From Fidelibacterota bacterium (GTDB taxonomy: Bacteria; Fidelibacterota; UBA8477; JABMPR01), in the NCBI GenBank assembly GCA_016844955.1, contig JAERTH010000095.1, forward strand, positions 1-38,324: a stretch of 38,324 nucleotides of DNA, given 5' to 3'. The notes under the pieces were generated by a model. It was not told the origin of the DNA. It saw only the letters and a list, made by a program, of their open reading frames with translations, and searched no databases. Positions 16,062 to 26,153 of this stretch are shown here, one piece after another. Every line of letters starts with the position of its first letter. The first letter of the stretch is position 1. A program made the position numbers and the translations under genes.

Positions 16062-16445
16062 GTGAAAAGATTATTAGGGATCCTCATTGTCGCCATGTTT
16101 GTTTTGGTGAGTTGCAGCCACAAAGAGGCTTGCAAATCAGATGAAGCCGCTTGTGAAAGCGAAAAAGCAGCTGCTTGTGAAGGCGAAAAGGCAGCACACG
16201 TTTGTACGGAGGCTTGTGATCATTCCGCTGACAAAGCGATGGCCAAGGATCATGTTTGCACAGAAGCTTGTGATCATTCCGCTGACAAAGCCATGGCAAA
16301 AGAACATGCCTGTTCAGAAGCATGTTCTGCAGAGTGTAAAGCAGCTCATATGGAAAAATATGGTGCAGATCATGTTTGTACAGACGCATGTAAAGCAGAA
16401 TGCGCGAAGAAAGCTGAACACGCAGAGGGTGAGGATAAAGATTAA
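16062..16445 (+). CDS. Cysteine-rich lipoprotein with internal tandem repeats
   Basis: This is not a known purine enzyme. The best start is GTG 16062, seven bases after AAGGAG; an upstream ATG at 16032 lacks a ribosome binding site. The 127-residue product begins with a lipoprotein signal (basic start, hydrophobic run, lipobox LVSC with Cys18), so it should be anchored to a membrane facing the periplasm or outside. The mature part has 13 further cysteines plus many His, Glu and Lys. The heptad H(V/A)C(T/S)(E/D)AC occurs four times. Two perfect-phase 18-residue repeats (about 46-63 and 64-81) start HVCTEACDHSADKAMAK. The C-X3-C spacing and His richness suggest metal binding or thiol chemistry, but that is inference. 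Its place between purH and purD is unexplained. Confidence 0.75.
   Translation: MKRLLGILIVAMFVLVSCSHKEACKSDEAACESEKAAACEGEKAAHVCTEACDHSADKAMAKDHVCTEACDHSADKAMAKEHACSEACSAECKAAHMEKYGADHVCTDACKAECAKKAEHAEGEDKD
16197..16304 (+). repeat. Two 54-base tandem repeats inside the lipoprotein gene
   Basis: Units 16197-16250 and 16251-16304 each encode 18 residues. They differ at only a few positions, mostly third bases, so the duplication is fairly recent or is kept similar by recombination. Copy number may vary between strains. Confidence 0.75.
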
Positions 16446-16484
16446 CAATCTTAATATCTAATCTACCTTTCATTGCTTTATTAA

Positions 16485-16520
16485 AATGGGGAGGGCTTTT
16501 AGCCTCCCCATTCTTTTTTT
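16485..16520 (+). terminator. Rho-independent terminator after the lipoprotein gene
   Basis: AATGGGGAGG (16485-16494) pairs with CCTCCCCATT (16503-16512) around a GCTTTTAG loop and is followed by TTCTTTTTTT. It separates the lipoprotein gene from purD. Confidence 0.85.
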
Positions 16521-16540
16521 ATAGCCTTTAGGAAAAAGAT

Positions 16541-16556
16541 TATATTGAAGCGTTAA
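16541..16556 (+). promoter_or_regulatory. Candidate promoter motif before purD
   Basis: The 16-mer TATATTGAAGCGTTAA is identical to 935-950. It lies just after a terminator and 37 bases before purD, where a promoter is needed. TATATT could be the -10 box; a -35 box is not obvious. Confidence 0.4.
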
Positions 16557-16593
16557 ACAATCTGAAAAATCCAAATAGATGGGGATCTCGTAA

Positions 16594-17844
16594 ATGAAAG
16601 TCTTGGTTATCGGTGGTGGGGGCAGAGAGCATACATTGGTCTGGAAACTCGCCCAAAGCTCACGGGTGTCGCAAATATTTTGTGCTCCGGGTAATGCAGG
16701 TACAGCTAAAATTGCTGAGAATCTGGATATATCTGACGGTGATATTCCAGCACTGTTAAAATTTGCGATTGACAATAATATTGGACACACCATGGTAGGC
16801 CCCGAGGTACCACTTGTGAATGGCATTGTGGATGAATTCGAATCTGCTGGACTCCGCGTGTTCGGACCAAATGCAAGGGCAGCCATCCTGGAAGGCAGCA
16901 AAGTTTTTACCAAGGAGCTGCTGGCAAAGTACAATATCCCCACAGCTGAATATCATCGATTCACCGAGACCAGTGCAGCATTGGATTTTCTGGAATCAAA
17001 TACGACTTATCCAATTGTCGTCAAAGCCGATGGACTTGCCGCGGGCAAGGGGGTTTTGATTTCTCTCAGCAAGGAAGCTGCCCAACAGGGGGTGCGCGAA
17101 ATGATGGAGGATAAGGTTTTTGGTGATGCCGGCAATGAAATCATCATCGAAGAATTTATGACTGGACCAGAATTGTCACTCCTGTGCTTTGTGGATTCAA
17201 AAACTGCAATACCCATGGTATCTGCCAAAGACTACAAACGTATTGGAGAAGGTGATACAGGATTGAATACAGGTGGTATGGGTGCAATTTCACCCAATCC
17301 ACTTTATGACGACACACTTGAATCCTATTGCCTGAAAAATATTATTGAACCAACCCTGGAAGGTATGCGCCAAGAGGGGAGACCCTTCAAGGGAATCCTG
17401 TATTGTGGAATAATGATTACACCTCAAGGACCAAAAGTGCTGGAGTATAATGTTCGTTTTGGCGACCCTGAGACCCAGGTGATACTACCACGCCTTAAAA
17501 CCGATCTCCTGGATATTTTTGAAGCTGTTGTTGATGATAAGTTGGCTGATATTGATATTGAATGGGATGAAGCCGCTGCTGCAACCATTGTTCTGGCTTC
17601 AGAAGGCTACCCTGAAGCCTATCCAAAGGGTCTACCCATATCGGGGCTGGATGATATAATTTCGTCCGTTGTTTTCCATGCCGGGACCAAATTACAGGCG
17701 GGTGATGTTTTGACCAGTGGAGGTCGTGTGCTAAATGTAACCTCAATATCTCCCACGGTGGCTGATGCGCTGAAAACTTCTTATGAAAATAGTGAGCTGA
17801 TCCACTTTGATGGCAAAACCATTCGCGGAGATATTGGTAGTTAA
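16594..17844 (+). CDS. purD: Phosphoribosylamine-glycine ligase (GAR synthetase)
   Basis: PurD is an ATP-grasp enzyme that joins glycine to phosphoribosylamine, the second purine step. The 416-residue protein starts with MKVLVIGGGGREHTLVWKL, the classic PurD N-terminus. It has KADGLAAGKGVL (about 148-159) as the ATP-grasp loop, GPELSLLCF, MGAISPNP and EYNVRFGDPETQV near residues 288-300. Because a terminator lies before it, it probably has its own promoter. Its stop is about 80 bases from a bidirectional terminator where it meets the leftward purB operon. Confidence 0.96.
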   Translation: MKVLVIGGGGREHTLVWKLAQSSRVSQIFCAPGNAGTAKIAENLDISDGDIPALLKFAIDNNIGHTMVGPEVPLVNGIVDEFESAGLRVFGPNARAAILEGSKVFTKELLAKYNIPTAEYHRFTETSAALDFLESNTTYPIVVKADGLAAGKGVLISLSKEAAQQGVREMMEDKVFGDAGNEIIIEEFMTGPELSLLCFVDSKTAIPMVSAKDYKRIGEGDTGLNTGGMGAISPNPLYDDTLESYCLKNIIEPTLEGMRQEGRPFKGILYCGIMITPQGPKVLEYNVRFGDPETQVILPRLKTDLLDIFEAVVDDKLADIDIEWDEAAAATIVLASEGYPEAYPKGLPISGLDDIISSVVFHAGTKLQAGDVLTSGGRVLNVTSISPTVADALKTSYENSELIHFDGKTIRGDIGS

Positions 17845-17872
17845 CAGTAACTTTGCATGAAATTGAACTCGT

Positions 17873-17910
17873 CTTGACCCTTCGACAGGCTCAGGGAGAC
17901 GAACAAGTTC
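17873..17910. repeat. Short dispersed-type repeat after purD
   Basis: CTTGACCCTTCGACAGGCTC and the following CAGGGAGACGAACAAG resemble short intergenic repeats containing TTCGACAGGCTCAGG that I have seen in many genome assemblies. Only one copy is in this window, so the assignment is tentative. Confidence 0.3.
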
Positions 17911-17922
17911 TCATGTGAGAAA

Positions 17923-17953
17923 AAAAAGCTCCACCATGCTGGTGAAGCTTTTT
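17923..17953. terminator. Bidirectional terminator between purD and purB
   Basis: AAAAAGCTCCACCA (17923-17936) pairs with TGGTGAAGCTTTTT (17940-17953) with one mismatch and a TGC loop. It has A-runs on the left and T-runs on the right, so it can stop transcription from both convergent units. Confidence 0.8.
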
Positions 17954-17973
17954 CAAATTCGTAAATTGGTAGA

Positions 17974-19320
17974 CTAAGCGATGAGTCGCTCAACCTCTTC
18001 AAGAGCCTTGTCACAGATTTCGCCCGTCATACCCTTGACATAAGTCTCAATGGTTTCAGCTTCTATACCAGCTTCAGTCATCATCTCAACCATTTCAGTA
18101 TAAGTCATGCGTTTGCCACGGGTTTGTTTCTTCAAATGATCATAACCATCTGAAGCACCACGATCTCGCTCAACCAATTGAACCAATTCTGAGAAAAATT
18201 GACCATTGTTAGCCAATTCTTCTTCCATTTTGGCTTCATTGATCAGGATATCCTGTGTTCCCCGGGTGGCATAAATAATGGCCAAGACAATATGACCAAA
18301 GGCAACACCAATGTTGCGCTTCACTGTTGAGTCAGTGAGATCCCGTTGGAGACGGGTTTTCATGAATTTTTGGCTAAAGAAAGTCAGTGAACTTTCGGCG
18401 ATCTGCGCATTTCCCTCAGAATTTTCAAACTTTATGGGATTGATCTTATGTGGCATGGTCGAGGACCCAATGGATGAAGCATCTGCCTTCTGATAAAGAT
18501 ATGCCAGCATGAAGTAGGTCCAGATATTCTGATCATAATCGATGAGCAAACCACTAAGACGTTTAACCGAATCCAACATGGTGGCATAGGTGTCACCTGG
18601 CATGATCTGCAGGCTGAACAGTGTGTGCTCCAAACCCAGCTCTTCTACAACTCCTCGGGTGAGATCGAACCAATCCACATCGGGATAAGTTCCAATAAAT
18701 GCATTCAGGTTTCCAGTAGCACCCAGAATTTTACCCTGAATATTCATTGATTTCAATTCGTCGTACATTTTTGCAAAACGCAGAGCATAAAGCGCGAACT
18801 CCTTACCCATTGTGGTAGGGGTAGCCACTTCACCATGGGTGCGGCCAATCATTCGGCGATTGCGATTCTCTTTTCCCAGATTACTCAACTCAGATATCAA
18901 GCCCTTGAGATGATTGAGAAGAATGTCCCGTGCTCCAATTATCATCAAGCCGTGGGATAGATTGTTTACATCTTCTGAAGTCAGACCAAAGTGTACGTAG
19001 GGTCGAACTTTCTCAGGCAATTGAACCTTGATGAATTCGATCACAGCTGCCACATCGTGTTTGGTGTGACTTTCGATTTCTTTGACATAATCCAGATCAG
19101 TCTTGCTGAGATCGGTGTAGATGGTCATGTAGGCATCCTGCCACCAATCCTCGCGTCCTGTGGCTTTCAAAAAAGCTTTGAGATATACCATCTCCACATG
19201 GATACGCTCCCTGATGAGCCTGCTTTCAGAAAACATGTCCTGCATATCTTGAAGGTCGGAGGCATAACGACCATCAAGAGGTGAAAGATTGAATAGTGTT
19301 TCAGAAGACAATGGTTTCAT
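17974..19320 (-). CDS. purB: Adenylosuccinate lyase
   Basis: PurB acts twice: it splits SAICAR to AICAR and adenylosuccinate to AMP, both with loss of fumarate. Motifs are FGLTSEDVNNLSHG, GRTHGEVATPTTMGKEF and the signature loop SSTMPHKINPIKFENSEGN, closest in wording to the E. coli-type enzyme. The frame is open upstream to 19464, but the family start corresponds to ATG 19320 (448 residues, LSPLDGRYA near the N-terminus). AAAGGA lies immediately before this ATG, so a TTG three codons on (MSSETLF) is a serious alternative. The start region overlaps the purA stop by about 20 bases, so translation is coupled to purA. Confidence 0.95.
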   Translation of the reverse strand: MKPLSSETLFNLSPLDGRYASDLQDMQDMFSESRLIRERIHVEMVYLKAFLKATGREDWWQDAYMTIYTDLSKTDLDYVKEIESHTKHDVAAVIEFIKVQLPEKVRPYVHFGLTSEDVNNLSHGLMIIGARDILLNHLKGLISELSNLGKENRNRRMIGRTHGEVATPTTMGKEFALYALRFAKMYDELKSMNIQGKILGATGNLNAFIGTYPDVDWFDLTRGVVEELGLEHTLFSLQIMPGDTYATMLDSVKRLSGLLIDYDQNIWTYFMLAYLYQKADASSIGSSTMPHKINPIKFENSEGNAQIAESSLTFFSQKFMKTRLQRDLTDSTVKRNIGVAFGHIVLAIIYATRGTQDILINEAKMEEELANNGQFFSELVQLVERDRGASDGYDHLKKQTRGKRMTYTEMVEMMTEAGIEAETIETYVKGMTGEICDKALEEVERLIA

Positions 19321-20578
19321 TCCTTTCTGGACCGTGTGAAAGAATGGTGATGGGGATTTCCACGAATTCCTCAATGAATTTGATGTAACTCTTGATGCTT
19401 TCAGGGAGATCAGCTTTGGATTTTCCCTGATATGTTTTCCATTCGTCTTTACTGAGGTCAGCAATGTCTGGAATATCAGTATAAATCGGTTCTACCAGTT
19501 CAAGTGTGGGAGCATCTGCAGGAAAGTAATCAATCTTCTTGCCATCAATTTTATAACCAATACAGGCCTTGACACCATTCACCAGAGCCAGCGTGTCAAT
19601 CTTTGTCATGGCCAGTTCCTGAATACCTGAAATGCGGATGGCATAGCGCAAAGCATATAGATCCAGGTGACCCACCCGTCGAGGACGACCGGTTGTGGCA
19701 CCATATTCGTGACCGGCTTCTCTCAAGTTGGTTGCTGCATCTCCGCCGAGTTCGGTAGGGAATGGGCCTTCACCAACGCGTGTGGTGTATGCTTTGGTAA
19801 TACCGAGAATTCGAATTGGAACTCCAGGAATGGCTCCACCACCTACAAAGGCAGCAGCAGCCAGGGTTGAACTTGAGGTGACAAAGGGGTAGGTACCATA
19901 ATTGAGATCCAGAAGTGTCCCCTGAGCACCTTCGAACAAGACAGCCTCCTCGGCCTTAGTGGCAATCCGGACCAGGTCTTCAGTGTCTGTGACATAGGGT
20001 TTAAACTGATTTCCATAACTGGCATATTCAGCTGAGACCGTTTCACAATATTGCTGGAAAGTCTCTTCAGTAAAAATTTCATCAGCCAATAGCATGTCCT
20101 TCACATCACGCAGGGCGTCCTTGATACGTGTGATTGCATCATCAGCAATAATATCAAGAATCCGCAAATTGATACGGGAGGCTTTTTGAGAATAGGTAGG
20201 ACCGATACCGCGACCTGTAGTACCAATTTTGCCACCACCCTTTTCATCAATTAGCTGATGGTGGGGGAATATGACATGTGCTCTAGCACTTATCTTCAGC
20301 TTAGGGGCGTGACCACTATCCGTAAAGGATTGAATTTCCTCAAGCAGGTCTTTGGGATTGATAACCACACCCGTTCCCAGGATACAAACTTTATTGTGGA
20401 GCATCCCAGAGGGCATATAGTGAAATTTATAGGTTTCACCCGCATGCATGACCGTATGACCGGCATTGCCACCACCATTGAAACGTACAACCAGATCACT
20501 TTGCTCAGCCAGTACATCAACCAGTTTTCCCTTACCTTCATCACCCCATTGAGCACCAACGACGATGGTGTTTTTCAT
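19301..20578 (-). CDS. purA: Adenylosuccinate synthetase
   Basis: PurA uses GTP to join aspartate to IMP, the first step from IMP to AMP. The 425-residue protein has the GTP/IMP loop QWGDEGKGKLVD (10-21), NAGHTV with the catalytic His41, GTTGRGIGPTYSQKASR, FEGAQGTLLDLNYGTYPFVT and TGRPRRVGHLDL. The start is ATG with an AGGAGA ribosome binding site. It is the middle gene of the leftward guaB-purA-purB set and lies 45 bases after guaB. The last 20 bases overlap purB. Confidence 0.97.
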   Translation of the reverse strand: MKNTIVVGAQWGDEGKGKLVDVLAEQSDLVVRFNGGGNAGHTVMHAGETYKFHYMPSGMLHNKVCILGTGVVINPKDLLEEIQSFTDSGHAPKLKISARAHVIFPHHQLIDEKGGGKIGTTGRGIGPTYSQKASRINLRILDIIADDAITRIKDALRDVKDMLLADEIFTEETFQQYCETVSAEYASYGNQFKPYVTDTEDLVRIATKAEEAVLFEGAQGTLLDLNYGTYPFVTSSSTLAAAAFVGGGAIPGVPIRILGITKAYTTRVGEGPFPTELGGDAATNLREAGHEYGATTGRPRRVGHLDLYALRYAIRISGIQELAMTKIDTLALVNGVKACIGYKIDGKKIDYFPADAPTLELVEPIYTDIPDIADLSKDEWKTYQGKSKADLPESIKSYIKFIEEFVEIPITILSHGPERNETIVF

Positions 20579-20623
20579 GCTATCTCCTGTTGAACGATCG
20601 GTTTAAATCCACATTTATAAATA

Positions 20624-22120
<1,497 letters not shown>

Positions 22121-22322
22121 TTAACATGACATTTTTATCCATCCAGAGGCGCAAAGGTGTTGGCTGTAAGCTATTGTGAAGGTTTCGGCAGATTGGATGG
22201 TGAGCATTCATCTTGCCATGCAAAGTAAACGCAGGTATGCCCCATGCAAAAGGAATCAATTGATAAATGATAATAATATGATCCTGAAATTGGAAACCAT
22301 AAATTTCACCCTAGATTCCACC

Positions 22323-23471
22323 ATGGATGCAAACCTGAAACCCCTGGCTCTTTATGTGCATGTCCCCTTCTGTAAGGCGAAATGCACCTATTGCGACTTC
22401 TATTCAATTATCGGCAGGGAGGATTCAATTCCTGTCTATCTAAAACGAATCGTGGAGGAGATTGAACGGAGTCGTGAGACGCTGGATTTATCCGGACACT
22501 ATATCGACACAGTTTTCTTTGGGGGAGGAACCCCTAATCTATTACCTCCTGCCCAACTTGAGAAAATTCTTGATCGGGTATTGAAGCTGACATCTCCAGG
22601 AAATGCCATGGAGATCGGAATGGAAATCAATCCCGGTGAAGCCAGCCTGGAAAACTTGATCAGCTATAAGGCACTGGGTATCAATCGTATCAGCATCGGG
22701 ATGCAGAGTTTTCAACCCCATCTCCTGAAATTCATGAGCAGGATTCACACTGCAGACAAAAGCATCTCTACGTATAGGGATGTTCGCGAGGCTGGGTTTG
22801 AAAATGTCAGTGGTGATCTCATCTTCGCAGTTCCAGGGCAGACCCGAACAGACTGGAATTCTGATCTGAAACAATTAGTTGACTTGCAACCAGAGCACAT
22901 CTCCACGTATTCTCTCACGGTGGAAGCGGGTACCGCACTGCACCGCTGGGTGGATGCCGGACACATCAAGATGCTGGAAGATACTGTGGATACAGGTATG
23001 TATGACTGGGGACGGAATTTTCTTGAGGAGCAGGGTTATCCAAATTACGAGATATCCAATCATGCAAAACCGGGATTTGAATGTCGCCACAATTTGAACT
23101 ACTGGAGGGGCGCTGAATACCTGGGTTTTGGTCCCGCAGCCCATTCCTACTTCAATAAACGCCGCCACTGGAATATCAGAAATCTGGATCAATATCTCGA
23201 ACAGGTTGGTGAAACAGGGCGGGGGGGGCACGCAGCTGAAATCATTGATCTTTCAATGGAAAAAAATGAAATGATCCTCACCAGGCTTCGTCTGGCCCAG
23301 GGGCTGAATCTTGTGGAATATGGTGAGCGCTTCAAAGAGAACCTTCTCGAGTCAAAACAAGAGGTCTTGCAAAAGTGGGCCAGGAGTTTGTCAGTTATTG
23401 ATAATCACCTGGTTATAGGACCTGAAGGATGGGCTTTGACCGATGAGATCAGTTCCGATCTCATGTCCTGA
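22323..23471 (+). CDS. hemW: HemW-like radical SAM heme chaperone
   Basis: HemW proteins are radical SAM proteins related to HemN; E. coli and Lactococcus members bind heme and hand it to respiratory enzymes. The CX3CX2C motif is CKAKCTYC just after LYVHVPF near the N-terminus, followed by FFGGGTPNLL, EINPGEAS and RISIGMQSF. The later LNYWRGAEYLGFGPAAHSY is typical of the family. The frame is open from a GTG at 22176, but residues before ATG 22323 do not look like the family. Starting at 22323 gives 382 residues, near the usual length. No start has a strong ribosome binding site. It meets the NFACT gene tail to tail, one base apart. Confidence 0.9.
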   Translation: MDANLKPLALYVHVPFCKAKCTYCDFYSIIGREDSIPVYLKRIVEEIERSRETLDLSGHYIDTVFFGGGTPNLLPPAQLEKILDRVLKLTSPGNAMEIGMEINPGEASLENLISYKALGINRISIGMQSFQPHLLKFMSRIHTADKSISTYRDVREAGFENVSGDLIFAVPGQTRTDWNSDLKQLVDLQPEHISTYSLTVEAGTALHRWVDAGHIKMLEDTVDTGMYDWGRNFLEEQGYPNYEISNHAKPGFECRHNLNYWRGAEYLGFGPAAHSYFNKRRHWNIRNLDQYLEQVGETGRGGHAAEIIDLSMEKNEMILTRLRLAQGLNLVEYGERFKENLLESKQEVLQKWARSLSVIDNHLVIGPEGWALTDEISSDLMS

Positions 23472-23472
23472 A

Positions 23473-24945
23473 TTACCTGAATGAATCCAGATTCACAGTG
23501 ATGGATTGCTCCTGATGCACCAATACGGTTCCGGGGTGGGATCCTTTGGGTTTACTCAAGTGTTTGCGTTGACAGTATTGGACTACCACAATCCCGGAAT
23601 GTTTTGCTTTGGAGTTCCGAGCTGCATGGCTTGCAGCAGCCAGGATATCTGACTGTTGCGGGGTTTGATTTCCCGTTCTCAAGATAACGTGGGTGCCCCT
23701 CACTTGACGGGCATGGAACCACCAATCATTTTTATTGGCAACCTTAAAGGTCAAAACATCATTGTCGGTTGAAGCCCGTCCCACCAGGATATCGAAACCA
23801 CCTGGAGATGTGTACTTCTTGTAGGGCTTTCGTTCGGTTTGCTGACGTCCCGACTTATCAAGTGTTTCCCCATGTTTCTGAAGGAATTCCTGCAGTCCCT
23901 TTGAGTCTTCTTCATTCAGAATGTTCTGCAATGCAGTTATATCTGACTCAATACTTGGTATCATGGTCTGCAGCTGACTTAACTTACCCTTGAATTTCCG
24001 GATTTTCTTGGCTGTCAGTTCGATGGCTCTATTCAGAGTAGTTCCACTTTCCAGAGTATAGGTTACTGCTTCACCCGTAGGCGACATCTCTGCCGGTAGT
24101 GATACTTCACCCTGGGAGATAGATTGACCCATTCCCTGTGCAATTTGAAAAGCCTGGAGTCTGGTCTGCAGTTCGGGCCAGGTATCCGCTTGCTCAAGCT
24201 CCCTTTCTACCTTCGAAAGTTTACTCCTCCATCGTTTGAGTACAGTTTTTCCAGTTTTACTCAGTGATACGCTAGTGGCCAGTTTGGGTTTATGGCTATG
24301 GCGCAAAACCTCAATGACCAATTCGTTGATCATCAACTTTTTACCTGGAGCGGTGGTTCCGAATTCTAATTGTCCATTTTCTTGATCAAAGCAAATCCCT
24401 TTAGATGCCTCTCTCAATTGCTCGGGAGTCAGTATGTCTCCAGGAATCGAATCTGGTATACTGGATCCAGGTGCAAGCCACTCCCCGGAAGTTTGAAATT
24501 TCTGCTCCTGCTTGAGGAAGCTTTCTACCACTGCATCCTCCTGATAGAGGCTCACATTCATGGCTCCGGGAAAGAATCCAAGGAGGAGATAATAGTTGTC
24601 GGCCAGATCAATGCGCAGAAAACGATCATTTTCTAAAACTCTGACCCCTTTGACCTCAATACGATTTGGCAAAGATTTAAGAACTTCCACACGTCGCTTG
24701 GGAAGTGAGGTCTTTTCAGAGAATGTGAGTAAGGCTTGATTACCCAGTTTTTCCCAGGTCAACCCCAAACTATTGTTTCCCCCGATGAAATGTATATCCA
24801 CGCGTGCTTTACGAAAGGTGAATGCAAGATCGACATGGGTACCCTGCAGTGCAGAATCAAGGTATTGCATCCAAAGCCAGAGTGCTGGCCATGATTTTGT
24901 GAATTTTTGGGCATCCATGCATTCAACATAAGTTTTTACACCCAC
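23473..24945 (-). CDS. rqcH: RqcH-like NFACT ribosome quality control protein
   Basis: RqcH proteins bind stalled 50S-peptidyl-tRNA complexes and recruit tRNA-Ala to add alanine tails that mark the nascent chain for degradation. The 490-residue protein has an NFACT-N-like domain (about 1-215) with the functionally important Asp-Arg pair at 107-108 (NDRFLRI), a helical or coiled-coil middle (about 225-360) and a C-terminal NFACT-R domain (about 376-485) with GGFDILVGR and DWWFHARQVRGTHVIL. It is shorter than the Bacillus protein (about 570). The start is GTG 24945; ATG 24918 is an alternative, both with weak ribosome binding sites. It may equally be called a fibronectin-binding-protein homolog, an older name for the family. 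Confidence 0.85.
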   Translation of the reverse strand: MGVKTYVECMDAQKFTKSWPALWLWMQYLDSALQGTHVDLAFTFRKARVDIHFIGGNNSLGLTWEKLGNQALLTFSEKTSLPKRRVEVLKSLPNRIEVKGVRVLENDRFLRIDLADNYYLLLGFFPGAMNVSLYQEDAVVESFLKQEQKFQTSGEWLAPGSSIPDSIPGDILTPEQLREASKGICFDQENGQLEFGTTAPGKKLMINELVIEVLRHSHKPKLATSVSLSKTGKTVLKRWRSKLSKVERELEQADTWPELQTRLQAFQIAQGMGQSISQGEVSLPAEMSPTGEAVTYTLESGTTLNRAIELTAKKIRKFKGKLSQLQTMIPSIESDITALQNILNEEDSKGLQEFLQKHGETLDKSGRQQTERKPYKKYTSPGGFDILVGRASTDNDVLTFKVANKNDWWFHARQVRGTHVILRTGNQTPQQSDILAAASHAARNSKAKHSGIVVVQYCQRKHLSKPKGSHPGTVLVHQEQSITVNLDSFR

Positions 24946-24990
24946 CAGTTCAATGTCGCTTGAGTAATTATCTTTAATATCTTGTGTAGC

Positions 24991-25137
24991 ATGTCAGGTT
25001 TAATGGAGACCATTGGGATCAGAATTGGCCTGTCTGCGGGGATTATCCAAAATTTAGGCGTCCCAGTTTTATGGGAATGGGTTAAGCCATTGAATGTCAA
25101 TGAGGTAGCAAAACGTATGAAAAAGGGACCAAATTAG
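24991..25137 (+). CDS. Possible 48-aa small protein ahead of the phosphoesterase
   Basis: A complete short frame runs from ATG 24991 to TAG 25135-25137, ending two bases before the next gene. Its product has a mildly hydrophobic middle (about 7-30, with GLSAGIIQNLGVPVLWEWV) and a basic tail with AKRMKK. The composition looks protein-like rather than random. No clear ribosome binding site precedes ATG; TTG 24982 is an alternative. The AAGGGA ribosome binding site of the next gene falls inside its 3' end, so translational coupling is plausible. Family not recognised. Confidence 0.45.
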   Translation: MSGLMETIGIRIGLSAGIIQNLGVPVLWEWVKPLNVNEVAKRMKKGPN

Positions 25138-25139
25138 GC

Positions 25140-26153
25140 ATGAAAGTCCTCTTTTTTGCAGATTCACACCTGGGATTTGATTTTCCTGTGCGACCACGGA
25201 TAGAACGGCGCCGCAGAGGGTGGGACTTTTTTAATAATTACCATCATATTCTGGAGACTGCCATCACTGAGAATGTTGATGTTCTACTGCATGGCGGTGA
25301 TGTCTTCTTTCGCTCCAAAATTCCAAAACCCGTCATTGAAAAAGTGTATGAACCACTGCTAAAAGTTTTGGATAGTGGGATAGATGTACTATTGGTCCCA
25401 GGCAACCATGAGCGCTCTCGACTTCCCACCACACCACTCTTCCGTCACCCGCAGCTCAGGGTGTTTGATCGGCCTCGAACTATTCTAATCTCTCAGGAAT
25501 CCATTAGTGTCGCCTTCGGCGGTTTCCCTAATATTCGAAATGATGTAGCTGGTGAATTCGCAGGAGCTGTTGATGCGAGTTGTCTTTTAGATGAACATGC
25601 TAATTTCAAAATCCTTTGTCTCCACCAGTCCATCGAGGATGCAGTAGTGGGAGTGCAAAATTACCGTTTCAGGAAGGGGCGGGATGTGATTGGCAAGGAA
25701 CAATTCCCAGCCGACCTGGATCTTATCCTCAGTGGCCATATTCATCGACAGCAGATTCTACGCAGCACCGAAGGGACTCCCATTATTTATCCCGGTTCAA
25801 TAGAGCGTACATCATTTGCTGAACGCCTGGAGACCAAGGGTTACTACATGATTGAGATTTCAGAAACGGGAATCGATTGGGAATTTCGTGAGCTCCCAGC
25901 ACGGCCCATGCTGGAAATTTCTCTTCCAGAAGCCCTATCTGATGAATCGGCATTGATAAAAGCTATCCAATCCAGATTGCCTTCTATTCCCGATGATGCA
26001 ATTGTGAGAATCCGCTGTGCTACGGAGACACAGGTACAGAGCATGAAGATATCCAGACTTAGAGAAATATTTCCCGATTCGGTAAATGTAGATATTGCCC
26101 TCCCTCCGGGTGTAACTGGATCAAGGAGAGGCAGGCGCTCCGATGGATATTGA
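25140..26153 (+). CDS. Mre11/SbcD-like metallophosphoesterase
   Basis: This is a calcineurin-like phosphoesterase, probably a DNA nuclease of the SbcD/Mre11 type. The five metal-site motifs are in order: ADSHLG (Asp8, His10), GGDVFF (Asp54), PGNHE (Asn89, His90), LHQS (His162) and SGHIH (His200, His202). The 337-residue length fits a phosphoesterase plus a short C-terminal capping domain (about 235-330). No SbcC/Rad50 ATPase gene is next to it, which is unusual for the family. Instead it overlaps by 11 bases a UvrC-like GIY-YIG gene. The basic tail (SRRGRRSDGY) is noteworthy. A DNA repair role is inferred. Confidence 0.85.
   Translation: MKVLFFADSHLGFDFPVRPRIERRRRGWDFFNNYHHILETAITENVDVLLHGGDVFFRSKIPKPVIEKVYEPLLKVLDSGIDVLLVPGNHERSRLPTTPLFRHPQLRVFDRPRTILISQESISVAFGGFPNIRNDVAGEFAGAVDASCLLDEHANFKILCLHQSIEDAVVGVQNYRFRKGRDVIGKEQFPADLDLILSGHIHRQQILRSTEGTPIIYPGSIERTSFAERLETKGYYMIEISETGIDWEFRELPARPMLEISLPEALSDESALIKAIQSRLPSIPDDAIVRIRCATETQVQSMKISRLREIFPDSVNVDIALPPGVTGSRRGRRSDGY

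Noticed and set aside
16084..16473. Long reverse ORF opposite the cysteine-rich lipoprotein
   Set aside because: Repetitive sequence keeps several frames open; the forward frame has the ribosome binding site, lipobox and terminator.
19321..19464. 48-codon N-terminal extension of purB
   Set aside because: It lies inside purA in another frame, has no family match, and the family start is at or near 19320.
22176..22322. N-terminal extension of hemW from GTG 22176
   Set aside because: Residues do not resemble HemW; ATG 22323 gives the usual length and N-terminus.
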